DNA of 64,000 bases from Phaeodactylibacter sp. (GCF_022763345.1 NZ_JALEGS010000037.1:1-64000), one strand, 5' to 3'; shown: positions 8,983-17,762, counted from the first letter of the stretch. The notes: generated by a model from the letters alone, not told the origin. Translations and numbers: made by a program.

Positions 8983-9186
8983 GCTGCCGACCTCGTTAAG
9001 ACGACACGCCTTCGTAACTTCCACTTGCGGATCGGGCTTGGCTTAAAGCTTTTGGAAGGAGACACATTCCGCACCTACGGCGCAGGGAGGGACGTTAGCA
9101 GATTGAAGATTACCCACGTACAGCCCCTAAAAGGCCTTTACACCGCTCTAACAGGGAAAAGGATCGAACAAGAATCACGTCTGTAA
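8983..9186 (+). pseudogene. possible orphan coding fragment in the 8822-9335 gap
   Basis: From the TAA at 8980 to the TAA at 9184 the plus strand stays open for 67 codons with protein-like composition (for example GDTFRTYGAGRDVSRLKITH). There is no ATG, so it would be a fragment. I do not recognise it. The rest of the 8822-9335 gap holds only the minus-strand -7 box at 8841. Chance openness is a real alternative. Confidence 0.2.
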
Positions 9187-9335
9187 ACGACTGATTATTA
9201 AAGGCCAGACACGGAAGAACCCCTAAGCGTAAAAAACATCAAATCATTCGGTGTGACCAGAAAAATATTTTTACCCTTAAAAAACCTACTCCACCTAAAG
9301 CTCCATTAAAAGGCGCTTAAACGCCCTCCTTAATC

Positions 9336-10628
9336 TCACATTTTGATCAACGGCACCACCTTAGCCCCATTGGCACTCCGGGCATACAGAAAATACGGCC
9401 CTTTCGGCAAGTGCGCAGCGGGGATTTGCAAGGCCCTCACGCTAATCTGCTGCGCCATGACTTTGCGCCCGGTCGCATCAAATAGCGTAATCTGGATATC
9501 AGGGGTGCCTTCCTGCTCCGTACTCAACTGAATGAAATCCTGAAACGGGTTTTGCAGGACCTCAATACTAAAGCCCCTGGCTTCCGGATGAAAACTGGAG
9601 GAAGGAAAGTCCGGGTACGCGCCAGCTATGCCTTCAATATCGGCATTATACTTCATGATCAGGGCATATTTGCCCACGACAAACCCGGTCGAATCGTTTT
9701 GAAAATCAACATCAAACAAGGGAATGCCCGGAGTAGGTAAGACCTCCCAGCTCACGCCCTGATCTGCAGTACTCAAAATAGTGCCTTCAGGCCCGGAGTT
9801 GCCTGTAAATACCAGGTGCGCACAGGTTGAAAAAGCCCGGTCCGGGGAAATAAAATTCAAATCCGTAACATCACCATAATTTCCGCCCTGCAGGTCCCAG
9901 CTTACGCCCTGATCTGTAGTCTTGAACAACTGCCCGTTGTCCAGATGGAGGTATCCCGTTTGGGTGTCGGTAAAATCCAAGCCGGGTGCAAACAGAAAAT
10001 CAGCCCCCAGGTCGGTACCTGCCACCCAGGATGTCCCCTGATCCGTAGTTCTCAAAATGAAGCGGTCCAAACCTCCGGGGATGTCCTCCGCATATCCATA
10101 ACCTGCTGCCAGCCCCACCTGCTGATCCGCAAAGTGTAAACTGCTGATTTCTCCTGTTTCGTAGCCCGCCCCTTCCAAAGACCATCCCGTTTGCCAGGAT
10201 TGCCCCTGATCTGTGGACTGGTAAATCCCGGCATAGCCCGCGACCAGGACTGCAGCGTCGCTAACGGCGGCTATGGCATGAAACGCTTCGGCTTCATCGG
10301 AGTACACCACAGACCATGACTCTCCAAGGTCTGTGGACCTTACCATCTGCTTCCTTCCCACAGCAAGGAGCACCGAATCCCCAAGCCGCTCAATATCCAG
10401 GAAATCCATATCCAGGCCGGTGTCAAATCCCTCCCAGGACTCCCCGGCATCATAAGACCGGAAGCAAGCCGACGAGTCCCCCATAGCAAAGAGCGTGGAG
10501 TCATTGATGGCTTTAATGACGTGGAGGTTGCCCGGGAAATCAGTATCCACGTATTTGACTTCCCATTGGCTGTGGGCGGGGGAGAAGAAGAGGGCAACAG
10601 ACAGAATGGTTAGAAAAGCGCTTTTCAT
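9336..10628 (-). CDS. YCF48/BNR-repeat beta-propeller protein with T9SS sorting domain
   Basis: This 430-residue secreted protein has a signal peptide (about 1-20) and six Asp-box-like motifs of the form S/T-x-D-x-G-x-S-W (RSYDAGESW, RSTDLGESW, QSTDQGQSW, RTTDQGTSW, KTTDQGVSW, STADQGVSW). Together these indicate a YCF48/sialidase-type beta-propeller. The last 75 or so residues (from IEVLQNPFQDFI to the end) form a type A T9SS C-terminal domain, so it is exported across the outer membrane and probably anchored at the surface. No catalytic residues are evident. It is downstream of the larger T9SS gene but separated by 320 bp. Confidence 0.85.
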   Translation of the reverse strand: MKSAFLTILSVALFFSPAHSQWEVKYVDTDFPGNLHVIKAINDSTLFAMGDSSACFRSYDAGESWEGFDTGLDMDFLDIERLGDSVLLAVGRKQMVRSTDLGESWSVVYSDEAEAFHAIAAVSDAAVLVAGYAGIYQSTDQGQSWQTGWSLEGAGYETGEISSLHFADQQVGLAAGYGYAEDIPGGLDRFILRTTDQGTSWVAGTDLGADFLFAPGLDFTDTQTGYLHLDNGQLFKTTDQGVSWDLQGGNYGDVTDLNFISPDRAFSTCAHLVFTGNSGPEGTILSTADQGVSWEVLPTPGIPLFDVDFQNDSTGFVVGKYALIMKYNADIEGIAGAYPDFPSSSFHPEARGFSIEVLQNPFQDFIQLSTEQEGTPDIQITLFDATGRKVMAQQISVRALQIPAAHLPKGPYFLYARSANGAKVVPLIKM

Positions 10629-10948
10629 ACTTTATGATTTGGGGCAACAGTTTGACTGGGGTGAAAGAGAAACCAAAAGCTTGGTGTAATTTAATTCCTG
10701 TTCACCTAAAAATCCAGTTGTTTGGGATGAGTTGTCATCGGTATTACAATTATCCCTGTCAATCTGATTAAACCGCTATCCCGGGAAAAGCCGGGGCAGT
10801 GCGCCTGGCAAGGCCATGGAATAAGCGCTACACCAGTACCGGCGTTGCTCCTATCGGGGGAGCTTTTTCCTGGTCTTTACCGGAATCCAACTGGTTTTCC
10901 CTGAAAAGCTGGGGCAGAGCTCTTGGCATCGCAAGGGAGCGCCGTGCT
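10629..10948. other. 320-bp gap with an imperfect direct repeat
   Basis: No gene is supported here. Two imperfect copies of a roughly 32-bp unit (10780-10812 and 10899-10931, sharing GAAAAGC-GGGGCAG-TGGCA-like blocks) flank a small hairpin followed by T's at 10847-10868. The segment lies between two minus-strand T9SS genes. Confidence 0.5.
10847..10868 (+). terminator. weak terminator-like hairpin
   Basis: GCTCC (10847-10851) pairs with GGAGC (10859-10863) and is followed by TTTTT on the plus strand. The stem is only 5-6 bp. No plus-strand gene ends nearby, so it may block antisense transcription or be fortuitous. Confidence 0.3.
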
Positions 10949-13900
10949 TCACCGCACCACTACCCGCTCCCCAAATACCATATCACCAGTCTCCACCTGC
11001 AGCCAGTACAAGCCGGCGGGTAGGCTGCCTACCTGTAGCTCACCGGACCAGTATTCCCCTGCCATCCATTGCCGCGTCTGCACGGGCTGCCCCTGCGGAT
11101 TGAAGAGCGTCAGGGCCACCACACCAGCGGATTGCTGTTGCCCCTGCACGGTGAGGCGGTCACGCGCCGGATTGGGGGCGACGGTCAGCCGATTCTCCTT
11201 TGCGTAGGCTGCAATTACCGGTTTTAGCAGGGTGCCATCAGAAAGATAGGCACGGTTGAAACCCGAATCGACCAGCTCAAAGGATTCCGGGGTGCTATTG
11301 ACCTGCAAAATGGGCTGACCCTTGATTAAAGGGGTATCCGAGATACGATAGGCAAGCAGGCGCCAGATACCGTTTGCATATTGGGCTTCTAACTGAAAGC
11401 TCTGACTGGTTTCCCAAGCCAAGTGCTCCGGCCCGCGGAAGGACAGCTGAAAGCCGGAAGCGGCCTGGATTTCACGGGTGGGGACCAGCGCAGCTCCGCC
11501 ATTGCTTGCAGGCTTCCAAACCAGGGGCCAGTCTGCCGCTGAGCGCTCATCGGGTAACTGTTGGAAAGCGGTAGCGTCCCCATTGACGTCTCCCATTTTT
11601 ATGCCAATGCAGTCAGCATTAAATGCCACGGGAGGCCCTCCATATGCATATGGTATGGCATATACGTCTTCTAAACAACTCTTCCACATGCTACTGTCAA
11701 TCTCAATCCCATACCAGGGGTTATCCGGAGCAGGGAAAACATAGGCCTTATCCACAAAAACCCAGGCAGGGACGCCAGCCACCCCGTTGTCCTCCGGATC
11801 TAAAATAGCATTTCTTATGGCTATCAAATCCATGATGGTGATGTTTTCGGACTGATTCACATCTGCAGCAATAAGTTGGTACGGTGTAGAAAGCGGCCCT
11901 ACTCCCGCAATATGTTTGGAAATCAGTACCATGTCAAAAACCGTCACCCCGTTGGTCCAGGAACCATCCTGAAAGTGGGAGACTTGATAGGGGACGCCCA
12001 CTTCGACAAACTCAAAGCGCAGCTGATTGTCAAATGTAGTGTCAACCTGAAGGGTATCGCCTTCCAGCAGCAATGCGCCGCCCAGCATCGTTAGCGGTTC
12101 ATTATCTTCTGTATCAGCTCCCAGTACAATAAAACCAAAGTCCGGGTCTAGTAAGCCTGACATGACCGTCAGCAGGGAGGCATTGGTTGTATCCACTTGC
12201 CCATTTCCCCAATGCAGGGCCGCCTGCATGATCAGCTGTTCCCCATTAGCATTGCCATGGCGTTGCCTCAGCTGAAAACTCAAATGCCCTTGCTCACCGG
12301 CTTCCAACGGCGCTTCCAACTCAAAACGTAGTTGCCCGTCCGGCGTAATCAAGCTATTGCAGGCATGGCTACTGGCACCGGCCTTGAAAGACCATGAATA
12401 GAACCCCTCAGGTATCGGAGCTGTAATGACCAGGCCCTGCGATAAACTGTCACTTTCATTCTGAAACCGAACCTCATAGACAATGGGCAGGCCAGGCAAG
12501 ACCAGGTTCTGCTCCCCTTCTCCGTTTGGATAGGCAACAATGCCGACATTGACAGTATCCTGGCTGGAGTCTTCCCTGCAATACTGAATGGTGAAAGGGG
12601 CACCATTATGATTGGGATAATCGACTACATAGCCTGTACTACTTCCGTTTTGGGCATTCGTCCCACAAGCTTCAACCGCCAGTCCCGGAGAGGGCTGACT
12701 ATACCAACCGGGCGCTGGAGATATCTGCAGACGCTGTGTCGTACCATTCGCTGCCCGGCTAAATTTATACGTTTCAAAGGCATCTAACTGAATGTTTTCC
12801 TGTAGCATGACCAGATCGTCCTCTATGACGACATAACTTCGGGGCTCCCCCATGCCCAGTCCCGTGTTTTTAATCGTAAACTTCACGCTATCGCCATCGC
12901 AAATCGCATTCAATTCCAATATCGATCCATCCCAGCTGTAGTCTGTAGGATTACAAACCTCATCCGGTGTGAAACTTGCATCCAGGCAATAGGTACTGCC
13001 GGGTAAGACATTTGAAGCCATTTCGACCTCCACGGTAAAGCTTCCGGCCTCCATGACTGCTACATCCCCTAACGAAAACACATAGACATCATCTGAATTT
13101 TGCACGTAGGGTATGCTGCTGCTTACGACCGTTTGTGCAGGGTCAAATTGTAGCTGGGCTTCAGCATCAATGGCCAAAGCAGTCCCTTCGTTCCGGTAAT
13201 AGACCGTGTAGGTGGAAGTGGTTCCCGGTGCCAGAGATTCTGAAACGACCGAGGCAAATATATACGGGCAGGTTTCTGCTACCTGCAAACCCAGGTTGAC
13301 CGAATCCTGGGCAGTTCCTTCTTCCAGTTCCAAAACCGTGTTGGGGCAGGACGCCCACAGTAAGTTAGGAATCAAAGGTTGCACCTCGTAGGTTGCCGGA
13401 GGAAGTTCGACCGAAAAAGCGCCCTGCGCATCAGTTGTGGAATAGAAATGCTGTTGCCCGTCCCAAAATTGAAGATGGATACCGTTTAGGGTCGTCAGGG
13501 TGTCTGAGGGGACACAAAGGGCTTCCTCATCCAGGTATACCTGCCCGGACAGGGCAACAACGGGCGGGCTGACAAAGGGCAACTCCGCACTACAGTCCAG
13601 ATCGCCCCGCTTCACCCCAATGAAATCAAGCCCTTCAATACCATCTGTACTATCGACATTGATAACCAGGGGCAGGCATACCGAATCGGGGTTAGAAGGG
13701 ACCTGAAGATCAAAATCAGCAGGCAGAATGAACCAGTAAGGTTCCATGATGGCGCCCGTTATTCCCTGCAGCCCCCGGGCGATCCCAATTAAATCGAATG
13801 TGCTCACACTTCCTGAATTATTGACATCCCCTGCCAGCAACTGATAGGGCGTAAGCGAGAAGCTCCCCGTGGAATCGAACATCGAATTGGCAATAATCTG

Positions 13901-14164
13901 CTGATCTTCAGCGTCTACTCCATTCATCATTTCATCATCCAGGCTTGCAAAAACCGTATAATCCTGCCCGATCTCCAAATCAATTTGGTAAAAACCTTCC
14001 TGATCAGTGATGACGGTCAGTTCGCTGCCAAAGTGAACGATCACACCTGGCATTGGGTCACCGCAGTGCGTGGTGATCGTACCCGATACAGGTGCGGTAT
14101 TCGCTATTCCCGATATCGAAAACAGGGACAAAAGTGCTGAAAGGAGGAGGTGTCGCGTATTCAT
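10949..14164 (-). CDS. giant T9SS-secreted multidomain surface protein (module A)
   Basis: This 1071-residue protein starts with a signal peptide (to about 22) and a carboxypeptidase-regulatory/CnaB-like fold (about 24-85). Two dockerin-like segments follow (DVNNSGSVSTFDLIGI near 115-130; DVNQSENITIMDLIAI near 765-785), each with a later Asp-rich loop (GVKRGDLDC; IKMGDVNGDA). Between them lies a second CnaB-like domain and a long DUF11-like adhesin core (about 300-700). It ends with a T9SS type A sorting domain (VAPNPARDRLTV to the end). The core is homologous to that of the 17763-20717 protein, including a shared C-G-T motif region. It is transcribed divergently from a cytosolic partner at 14329. 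Function unknown; surface adhesion or signalling is inferred. Confidence 0.85.
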   Translation of the reverse strand: MNTRHLLLSALLSLFSISGIANTAPVSGTITTHCGDPMPGVIVHFGSELTVITDQEGFYQIDLEIGQDYTVFASLDDEMMNGVDAEDQQIIANSMFDSTGSFSLTPYQLLAGDVNNSGSVSTFDLIGIARGLQGITGAIMEPYWFILPADFDLQVPSNPDSVCLPLVINVDSTDGIEGLDFIGVKRGDLDCSAELPFVSPPVVALSGQVYLDEEALCVPSDTLTTLNGIHLQFWDGQQHFYSTTDAQGAFSVELPPATYEVQPLIPNLLWASCPNTVLELEEGTAQDSVNLGLQVAETCPYIFASVVSESLAPGTTSTYTVYYRNEGTALAIDAEAQLQFDPAQTVVSSSIPYVQNSDDVYVFSLGDVAVMEAGSFTVEVEMASNVLPGSTYCLDASFTPDEVCNPTDYSWDGSILELNAICDGDSVKFTIKNTGLGMGEPRSYVVIEDDLVMLQENIQLDAFETYKFSRAANGTTQRLQISPAPGWYSQPSPGLAVEACGTNAQNGSSTGYVVDYPNHNGAPFTIQYCREDSSQDTVNVGIVAYPNGEGEQNLVLPGLPIVYEVRFQNESDSLSQGLVITAPIPEGFYSWSFKAGASSHACNSLITPDGQLRFELEAPLEAGEQGHLSFQLRQRHGNANGEQLIMQAALHWGNGQVDTTNASLLTVMSGLLDPDFGFIVLGADTEDNEPLTMLGGALLLEGDTLQVDTTFDNQLRFEFVEVGVPYQVSHFQDGSWTNGVTVFDMVLISKHIAGVGPLSTPYQLIAADVNQSENITIMDLIAIRNAILDPEDNGVAGVPAWVFVDKAYVFPAPDNPWYGIEIDSSMWKSCLEDVYAIPYAYGGPPVAFNADCIGIKMGDVNGDATAFQQLPDERSAADWPLVWKPASNGGAALVPTREIQAASGFQLSFRGPEHLAWETSQSFQLEAQYANGIWRLLAYRISDTPLIKGQPILQVNSTPESFELVDSGFNRAYLSDGTLLKPVIAAYAKENRLTVAPNPARDRLTVQGQQQSAGVVALTLFNPQGQPVQTRQWMAGEYWSGELQVGSLPAGLYWLQVETGDMVFGERVVVR

Positions 14165-14188
14165 GAGCCTTGATTTTTCTTTACGCTA

Positions 14189-14219
14189 CAAATATCAGGG
14201 CTTATTAGTAAGCGCACAA
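14189..14219 (-). promoter_or_regulatory. promoter of the module A secreted gene
   Basis: On the minus strand TTG (14217-14219) and GATATTTG (14189-14196, one mismatch to TAnnTTTG) are spaced by 20 nt. The start codon at 14164 lies about 18 nt after the predicted transcription start. The 20-nt spacing and the TTTGTA end match the promoters at 16631 and 20890. Confidence 0.55.
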
Positions 14220-14328
14220 TGACATTTTCACCAATTTGTCTCTTTAAAAAACACTAATTTCAGACTTAAATCACCACAATAATTAGTTTTTAAATCATAA
14301 TTTGTCTCTGCAATTAATTTTCAAACGC

Positions 14329-15729
14329 ATGAAAAACAGTAAACTCTGGCAGGCACTCGAGACGCTTTCTTCAGAGGAACAGCAGCGGTTTGGCTTGTTT
14401 GTGCAGTCGCCCTACTTCAATTCACAGCCTATGGTCACAGCATTTTTTGAAGCCTTTGTTAAGCATTGCTGGAAAAAAGGGCTGCCACCGGATAAGGCGG
14501 CTTTGCATCAGCAACTGTACCCTGCCCTGCCCTATGATGACCATCGGATAAGATTGCTAATGAGCAAGCTGTTTAAACTCCTCGAAGTCTTTTGGAAAGT
14601 GGAAAAGTCTGATACCGAAATGCCCTGGTCCGTGCCGCAGACCTACCGGCAACGACAGCTGCCCAAGCACTTCGAACAAGCGCTCTGCCGGTCCCAACGG
14701 CAACTCAGCAACTCGCCTGAACGCAGCAGCAGGTATTTCCTGGATCAGTACCTGCTTGCAGATGAGGCCTACCGACAGCGGGCACAACAAAAACGGACCT
14801 CATCCCTTAATTTGCATGAAGCCGACCAATACCTCAATATATTCTACTGCATCGCTAAACTTAGGCAGGCCTGTCTGGCCAAAAGCCATCAGTTCGTCTT
14901 CCCGACTGATTATGAAATCGCACTCCTGGAGGAGTTACTACAGCACCTGCGCGGTAATCCTCTGCTGCAAGAACCAGCGGTTGCGGCCTATTACCACAGC
15001 TACCACTACCTGCATGGATCGGCTGATGCTGCCCGGCATTTTGATGCTTTTCTTGACCTTATTTCCGGTCCAAAGTTAGCGGTTTTCCCGGCAGAGGAAC
15101 TACAGGATATGTTCCTGTTGGCCCTCAATTTCTGTACCCGGCAGTATAATCTCGGCAGCAGTGCCTACCTACAGGCCCAACTACAGCTTTACAAACTGGG
15201 GCTGGAAAAAGGGTTGCTGCTGCAGCAGGGGCAGCTCTCGCCATTTACCTACCGGAACATCACTACCCTTGGGCTCATACTGGAGGACTACGAATGGGTG
15301 GATAACTTTCTGGAGCACTACCGGGCTGCCATGCCCGTAAACAGGGCGGATCAGATGTACCACTTTTGCAAAGCCAGGCTAGAATATGCAAAAGGCAGGT
15401 ATGGTGCTGCACTCCAACGCCTGAACGAGGTGCACTTTGGGGAACCCCTGCTACAGCTCTCTGTTCGTACGGTCAGGCTGAAGCTTTTCTACGAAACCGG
15501 CGCCTTTGATGTCCTGGAAGCCCGAATGCATGCCCTCGAAAAATTCATCCGCCGTAAGAAAGCCCTTAGCTATCACCGGGAAAACTACCTGAACCTGCTG
15601 CATTTTCTAAGGCAGCTTCAGGAACTGCCACCGGGTGAAAAAAATGCGCGGGAGGCACTTGCCGATGAAATAAAAGCCTGCCCCAACGTTGCAGAAAGGA
15701 CTTGGCTGCTCAGGCAACTATCTACCTAA
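14329..15729 (+). CDS. cytosolic helical partner protein, module A
   Basis: This 466-residue protein is almost entirely alpha-helical, with many Leu/Tyr/Gln-rich segments that suggest a TPR-like solenoid. It has no signal peptide or membrane segment. It is clearly a paralogue of the 21069-22484 protein: both start M-x-N-S-x-L, then L-S-x-x-E and S-P-x-x-N. Both share L-x-x-G-L-E-x-x-x-L-L with S-P-F-T-[YF]-R-N and Y-x-W-V in the C-terminal half, and both end in W-L-L-x-Q. This alignment fixes the ATG at 14329 over an upstream TTG at 14302. It faces a giant T9SS gene 164 bp away. I do not recognise a named family. Confidence 0.8.
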   Translation: MKNSKLWQALETLSSEEQQRFGLFVQSPYFNSQPMVTAFFEAFVKHCWKKGLPPDKAALHQQLYPALPYDDHRIRLLMSKLFKLLEVFWKVEKSDTEMPWSVPQTYRQRQLPKHFEQALCRSQRQLSNSPERSSRYFLDQYLLADEAYRQRAQQKRTSSLNLHEADQYLNIFYCIAKLRQACLAKSHQFVFPTDYEIALLEELLQHLRGNPLLQEPAVAAYYHSYHYLHGSADAARHFDAFLDLISGPKLAVFPAEELQDMFLLALNFCTRQYNLGSSAYLQAQLQLYKLGLEKGLLLQQGQLSPFTYRNITTLGLILEDYEWVDNFLEHYRAAMPVNRADQMYHFCKARLEYAKGRYGAALQRLNEVHFGEPLLQLSVRTVRLKLFYETGAFDVLEARMHALEKFIRRKKALSYHRENYLNLLHFLRQLQELPPGEKNAREALADEIKACPNVAERTWLLRQLST

Positions 15730-15911
15730 AATCAGGTAGAAACACGGTCTTCCATCCCTCTGCGCTCAAAAAAATTGCCGCCACAGGCAATATTTTTTCA
15801 AACGGCCTAATCGAGACGAAACCAACTAAAGGTCAACAATTTATAATTAAAAAAATACAAGCATAAAGGGAGAAAGCGGAGCAAAAGCAGCGGGCAGGCC
15901 AGAAGAAAGGC

Positions 15912-15941
15912 TTGGTGAGATATATTTTTTTTCTAACTTTG
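15912..15941 (+). promoter_or_regulatory. consensus promoter without an obvious gene
   Basis: TTG (15912-15914), 19 nt, then TAACTTTG (15934-15941) is a full Bacteroidota promoter match. The predicted start is near 15948. The transcript would run through the direct repeat at 15958 and the hairpin at 16020-16038, antisense to the minus-strand terminator. No coding gene follows for 1 kb, so a non-coding RNA is possible. Confidence 0.6.
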
Positions 15942-15957
15942 AAGCAGTTATTATTTA

Positions 15958-15978
15958 CATGAGATAGTAAGACGACCT
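15958..15978 (+). repeat. partial copy of the terminator-linked element
   Basis: CATGAGATAGTAAGACGACCT (15958-15978) matches 16065-16085 at 19 of 21 positions. Two further ACGACCTAC-like copies follow before 16010. It is a truncated repeat of the 3' part of the 16012-16087 element. Confidence 0.7.
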
Positions 15979-16011
15979 TTTACGACCTACTTTTTTACGA
16001 CGACCTACAAC

Positions 16012-16087
16012 AAAAAAAAGCTCCGTCTGCGACGGAGCCTCTTGCTAATAACAAATCATAATCTCATGAAATAATAAGACGACCTAA
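16012..16087 (-). terminator. duplicated terminator element, copy 1
   Basis: On the minus strand an 8-bp stem (16031-16038 with 16020-16027, 3-nt loop) is followed by eight T's (16019-16012), an intrinsic terminator. The 43 nt before the hairpin in that orientation (16087-16045) are almost identical to those of the copy at 17651-17694. The stems differ by compensating changes (CTCCGTC/GACGGAG against CTCTGCC/GGCAGAG). It would end the minus-strand unit starting near 16630. Confidence 0.75.
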
Positions 16088-16119
16088 TTTTTCAAACAAA
16101 TCTATATTTTGATGTTGCT

Positions 16120-16218
16120 CTAGTTTTTTTGGAGCTCCTTGCCAGTCTTTTGTGTTGATCCGGCAAGGAACCCACGGCGTTTGGGATTATGATAGCGTAC
16201 GCTCAACTTGATATTCAT
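16120..16218 (-). CDS. possible 32-residue basic peptide
   Basis: This short minus-strand frame encodes a Lys/Arg-rich peptide beginning MNIKLSVRYHNPKRRG and ending in LQKN. Its ATG overlaps the stop of the 68-codon frame at 16215 as ATGA, a typical coupling arrangement. It lies 33 nt before the duplicated terminator element, so it sits inside a transcribed unit. No family is recognised. It could be a decay product of a larger gene. Confidence 0.3.
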   Translation of the reverse strand: MNIKLSVRYHNPKRRGFLAGSTQKTGKELQKN

Positions 16219-16421
16219 CCCCTTCTGAGCAGTACATCCGGCTGTTTATCCCGAGCTTTAAGGCTAGAGATTGTACCATTTATCATAAGACGGTTGTGTG
16301 CTGCCGCAAGCAAACGAACCGTTTTAATGTCAAAGAAAGAATGGGCAGCAGTATCAGAAAATTTATCCCTACAGCTTAAACGTTTTTGGGATATGAATCG
16401 GTCTCTGGGAACTGTAGGCAA
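16215..16421 (-). CDS. possible 68-residue protein or gene fragment
   Basis: This frame starts MPTVPRDRF and contains a protein-like stretch (FFDIKTVRLLAAAHNRLMI) that loosely recalls a STAS-type helix, though the match is too short to rely on. It lies between the fragment at 16454 and the 32-codon frame at 16120. All three are between a shared-type promoter and terminator. An 86-codon frame on the opposite strand looks less protein-like. Treat it as hypothetical, perhaps a remnant. Confidence 0.3.
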   Translation of the reverse strand: MPTVPRDRFISQKRLSCRDKFSDTAAHSFFDIKTVRLLAAAHNRLMINGTISSLKARDKQPDVLLRRG

Positions 16422-16453
16422 TCTCCCCTACACTGCCGCCCGGTGGTAAAGTA

Positions 16454-16606
16454 TCATGAAGTTGGTTTTAACAAAAAAACTGGCTTAAATAGTTGTTCGT
16501 AGCCTTTGGGATAGCCTCTCAGTTTGATGTTAGTTACTTTACCATTGATCTGTTCTTTCAATTTTAACTCCAGGCTTTCCTGGTGTTTTTCTTCAAGGCT
16601 GTTTCG
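16454..16606 (-). pseudogene. C-terminal coding fragment without a start codon
   Basis: Fifty minus-strand codons between TAA (16607-16609) and TGA (16454-16456) read as a convincing protein tail: an E/K-rich helix (SLEEKHQESLELKLKEQ), then GKVTNIKLRGYPKGYEQLF and an end in LLKPTS. No ATG, GTG or TTG lies in frame at the start. The fragment begins about 20 nt after the predicted transcription start of the promoter at 16631. This suggests that the front of the gene was deleted. The family is not recognised. Confidence 0.45.
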
Positions 16607-16630
16607 TTAGCCCCTTTCCTTTTGATTACA

Positions 16631-16697
16631 TTACAAATATGCAGGCTTTCTTACGCCAGGACAAAGACAAAAAACGGGTTTTGTTGAAAAAAAACCG
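16631..16697 (-). promoter_or_regulatory. conserved promoter region, eroded unit
   Basis: On the minus strand a 36-nt block (16697-16662) ends in GTCTTTG. A 20-nt spacer follows, then CATATTTGTAA (16641-16631). The block matches 20956-20921 at 31 of 36 positions, including CAACAAA and a T6-GTCTTTG end. TTTG-20-CATATTTG fits a promoter with one mismatch in the -7 box. Confidence 0.65.
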
Positions 16698-16994
16698 AAA
16701 TAAAAACCTCATCTTACCATTAATTATAACCTTAACCCGCTGTAAAACAACTATATAGATCGAAACCTGATTTATAATCCTTGTTGATTTTTATTGAAAA
16801 TTACAGCTCTTTTTCTTGCTAATTTTTTTCATTTTTTTTTAAAAAAAGGTTTTTAGGTGGATTTTCACCCTGAATAGTGTCGGTTTCTGTCCCCCTCCAT
16901 ATCAGATATTCCTCTTATTTTGAGCACTGAATCTTAAGCTTTAGCGACGAAGAGAAGCTAAATGGTACAATTCCCGCCAAACTACTTATGATTT

Positions 16995-17618
16995 ATGAGC
17001 CTGAAAAAGACGTACTCTAATTCCGGAAAAGCGGCACGCCCTCCGATGCTAACCCAAAGCGCCGAAAAGAAAAAACGATTTTGGAATACAGAGAAAATCA
17101 TGAGCACAAGCGCAATCATGATCAGCCTCATGTCTTTAATTGCGCTCTTCTACCAAACCAACCTTATGAGAGAGGAGCAAGAGCTGCAGCGCAATGCTCA
17201 GCTCAAGTCTACGATGCCTTACCTTATGATCGCTAATGCCAACTACGGAGGGCCTGATTTCTCCATCGTACTCAGCAATAAAGGGATCGGCCCGGCAATT
17301 GTCGACTCCACGATAGTTATTTATAAAGATTCAGCCTATCAGATGGATTTGCCAACATTCCTGTATCAGGAAATCCCTGAACTCAGCGAAATCAGCAATA
17401 TCTATCATTCCAATATCGCTCCGGGACAGCTCATCTCTCCCAATGAAAGAATCGAAATATTCAAGGTGGATAATTCGCAGGAAAGCGCGAATCAGTTTTT
17501 GCAGCTGTTAATGGCCATTGACATAGACTACCGGCTCATCTATCGAAGTGTATACGACGAGCGCTGGGCATTGACGGGAGAAAGCTATTTTCCGGTAAAG
17601 CTGGAGGAAGAGGAATAA
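16995..17618 (+). CDS. hypothetical single-pass membrane protein
   Basis: This 207-residue protein has a basic N-terminus, one hydrophobic segment (about 36-53, MSTSAIMISLMSLIALFY), a short Gln/Glu-rich linker and a roughly 140-residue soluble beta-rich domain with an Ig-like feel (FSIVLSNKGIGPAIVDSTIV). It ends in an acidic tail. I do not recognise the family. It lies alone between the two secreted-protein modules and is convergent with the module B secreted gene; its stop codon touches the A-tract of that gene's terminator. Confidence 0.65.
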   Translation: MSLKKTYSNSGKAARPPMLTQSAEKKKRFWNTEKIMSTSAIMISLMSLIALFYQTNLMREEQELQRNAQLKSTMPYLMIANANYGGPDFSIVLSNKGIGPAIVDSTIVIYKDSAYQMDLPTFLYQEIPELSEISNIYHSNIAPGQLISPNERIEIFKVDNSQESANQFLQLLMAIDIDYRLIYRSVYDERWALTGESYFPVKLEEEE

Positions 17619-17694
17619 AAAAAGCTCTGCCGTTGCGGCAGAGCCTCTCACTAATAACAAATCATAATCTCATGAAATAAATAAGACGACCTAA
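17617..17694 (-). terminator. duplicated terminator element, copy 2
   Basis: On the minus strand an 8-bp stem (17637-17644 with 17624-17631, 5-nt loop) is followed by seven T's (17623-17617). It ends the module B secreted gene, whose stop is at 17763. The adjoining 17651-17694 block matches 16045-16087 with a single extra A. It is the better-supported copy because a real gene precedes it. Confidence 0.85.
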
Positions 17695-17762
17695 GTCTTA
17701 CATCTTTATAAACGCGCTGAAGCTCAGCAAAGTATCAGCGGTAATGTCTTTTTAACCGTTTG

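Larger units (their letters stand above)
15730..16994. other. 1.26-kb AT-rich intergenic region with an eroded transcription unit
   Basis: No intact conserved gene is found. The region holds, from left to right, a short inverted repeat after the stop of the 14329 gene (15721-15740), a strong plus-strand promoter (15912), a half repeat (15958), a duplicated terminator element (16012-16087), two small overlapping minus-strand frames (16120-16421), a protein-like minus-strand fragment without a start (16454-16606) and a minus-strand promoter shared with module B (16631-16697). From 16700 to 16994 it is AT-rich with long A and T tracts and nothing else I can support. Confidence 0.6.

Noticed and set aside
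16215..16421. STAS-domain anti-sigma factor antagonist
   Set aside because: The likeness covers only one helix and no Ser phosphorylation site motif is present.
16189..16449. 86-codon plus-strand frame in the eroded region
   Set aside because: The minus-strand frames at the same place look more protein-like and lie in the orientation of the promoter and terminator.
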